Source of the DNA: Parasphingorhabdus halotolerans
GTDB taxonomy: Bacteria; Pseudomonadota; Alphaproteobacteria; Sphingomonadales; Sphingomonadaceae
Length of the DNA stretch: 64,000 nucleotides
Direction: 5' to 3'
Assembly (NCBI RefSeq): GCF_012516475.1
Contig: NZ_CP051217.1
Coordinates: 806,001 to 870,000 of the forward strand
Positions 63,999-64,000 of this stretch are shown in pieces (positions within the stretch are counted from its first letter, which is position 1; each line of letters starts with the position of its first letter). The notes below the pieces were generated by a model. The model searched no databases. It was given only the letters and a program-made list of their open reading frames with translations, and was not told the origin of the DNA. The position numbers were made by a program, and so were the translations under genes.

Positions 63999-64000
63999 GC

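Overview
The window reads as a chromosomal segment of an alphaproteobacterium, most likely a sphingomonad of moderate G+C (order Sphingomonadales, Sphingorhabdus/Parasphingorhabdus-like; this placement is an inference from gene families, not a database result). The supporting marks are a CtrA cell-cycle regulator, a CcrM-type adenine methyltransferase with clusters of GANTC sites, PrsK/PrsR/PrsT regulators of the PEP-CTERM/exosortase-A type, a UPF0262 protein, and a palindromic REP-like element of a kind common in sphingomonads.

Layout. 1-8074: end of a D-2-hydroxyacid dehydrogenase, an ammonium transporter, a small membrane protein, a GNAT enzyme next to a frameshifted nitronate monooxygenase-like gene, a glycosyltransferase, an alpha/beta hydrolase and SelO. 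8215-13762: an astD-like dehydrogenase, then an assimilatory sulfate reduction operon (cobA, DUF2849, cysI, DUF934, cysH) with a REP-like element inserted. 13799-13958: a 160-bp MITE-like nested palindrome. 13981-20350: dnaB, UPF0262 (frameshifted), a degenerate GH25 protein, dcd, a saccharopine-dehydrogenase-like reductase, a metallophosphatase and ctrA. 20707-26447: arfB, then an AT-rich accessory island with a truncated outer-membrane gene, two nearly identical IS5-family copies, a 57-aa small protein, and a LysR / two-part GNAT / winged-helix group. 26847-34417: msrC, a Met/His-rich glycine-zipper envelope protein, bpt, a small exported protein, an amidohydrolase, a beta-hydroxyacid dehydrogenase and a threonine dehydratase. 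34433-43370 (all minus): a GGDEF-EAL-PilZ protein; ccrM-folP; and glmM-DUF1272-small membrane protein-thiD::VOC-rnhB. 43573-51238: a dicarboxylate symporter with an aldo/keto reductase, two tandem amidohydrolases (one without its HxH metal motif) with a POT peptide transporter, a nitroreductase and a short GntR regulator. 51248-58118: glycosyl-phosphotransferase, prsK, prsR, prsT. 58282-64000: an ScfR/RamB-like XRE regulator with an operator-like palindrome, two hypothetical proteins, an M20 hydrolase, 3-hydroxybutyrate dehydrogenase, a YpfJ-type metalloprotease and the 3' end of a further gene.

Functional logic. Two cell-cycle genes, ctrA and ccrM, both carry unusually dense GANTC clusters upstream, which suggests methylation-timed expression; ctrA also has an exact TTAA-N7-TTAA CtrA box. 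The cys operon carries siroheme synthesis, sulfite reductase and an iron-sulfur APS reductase together. The prs block senses or regulates exopolysaccharide/PEP-CTERM functions, whose structural genes are not in the window. The accessory island at 21.3-26.5 kb is the least explained part. Two genes (nitronate monooxygenase and UPF0262) are each broken by one missing base in a G/C homopolymer, so assembly error should be considered. No rRNA, tRNA or CRISPR array was recognised.
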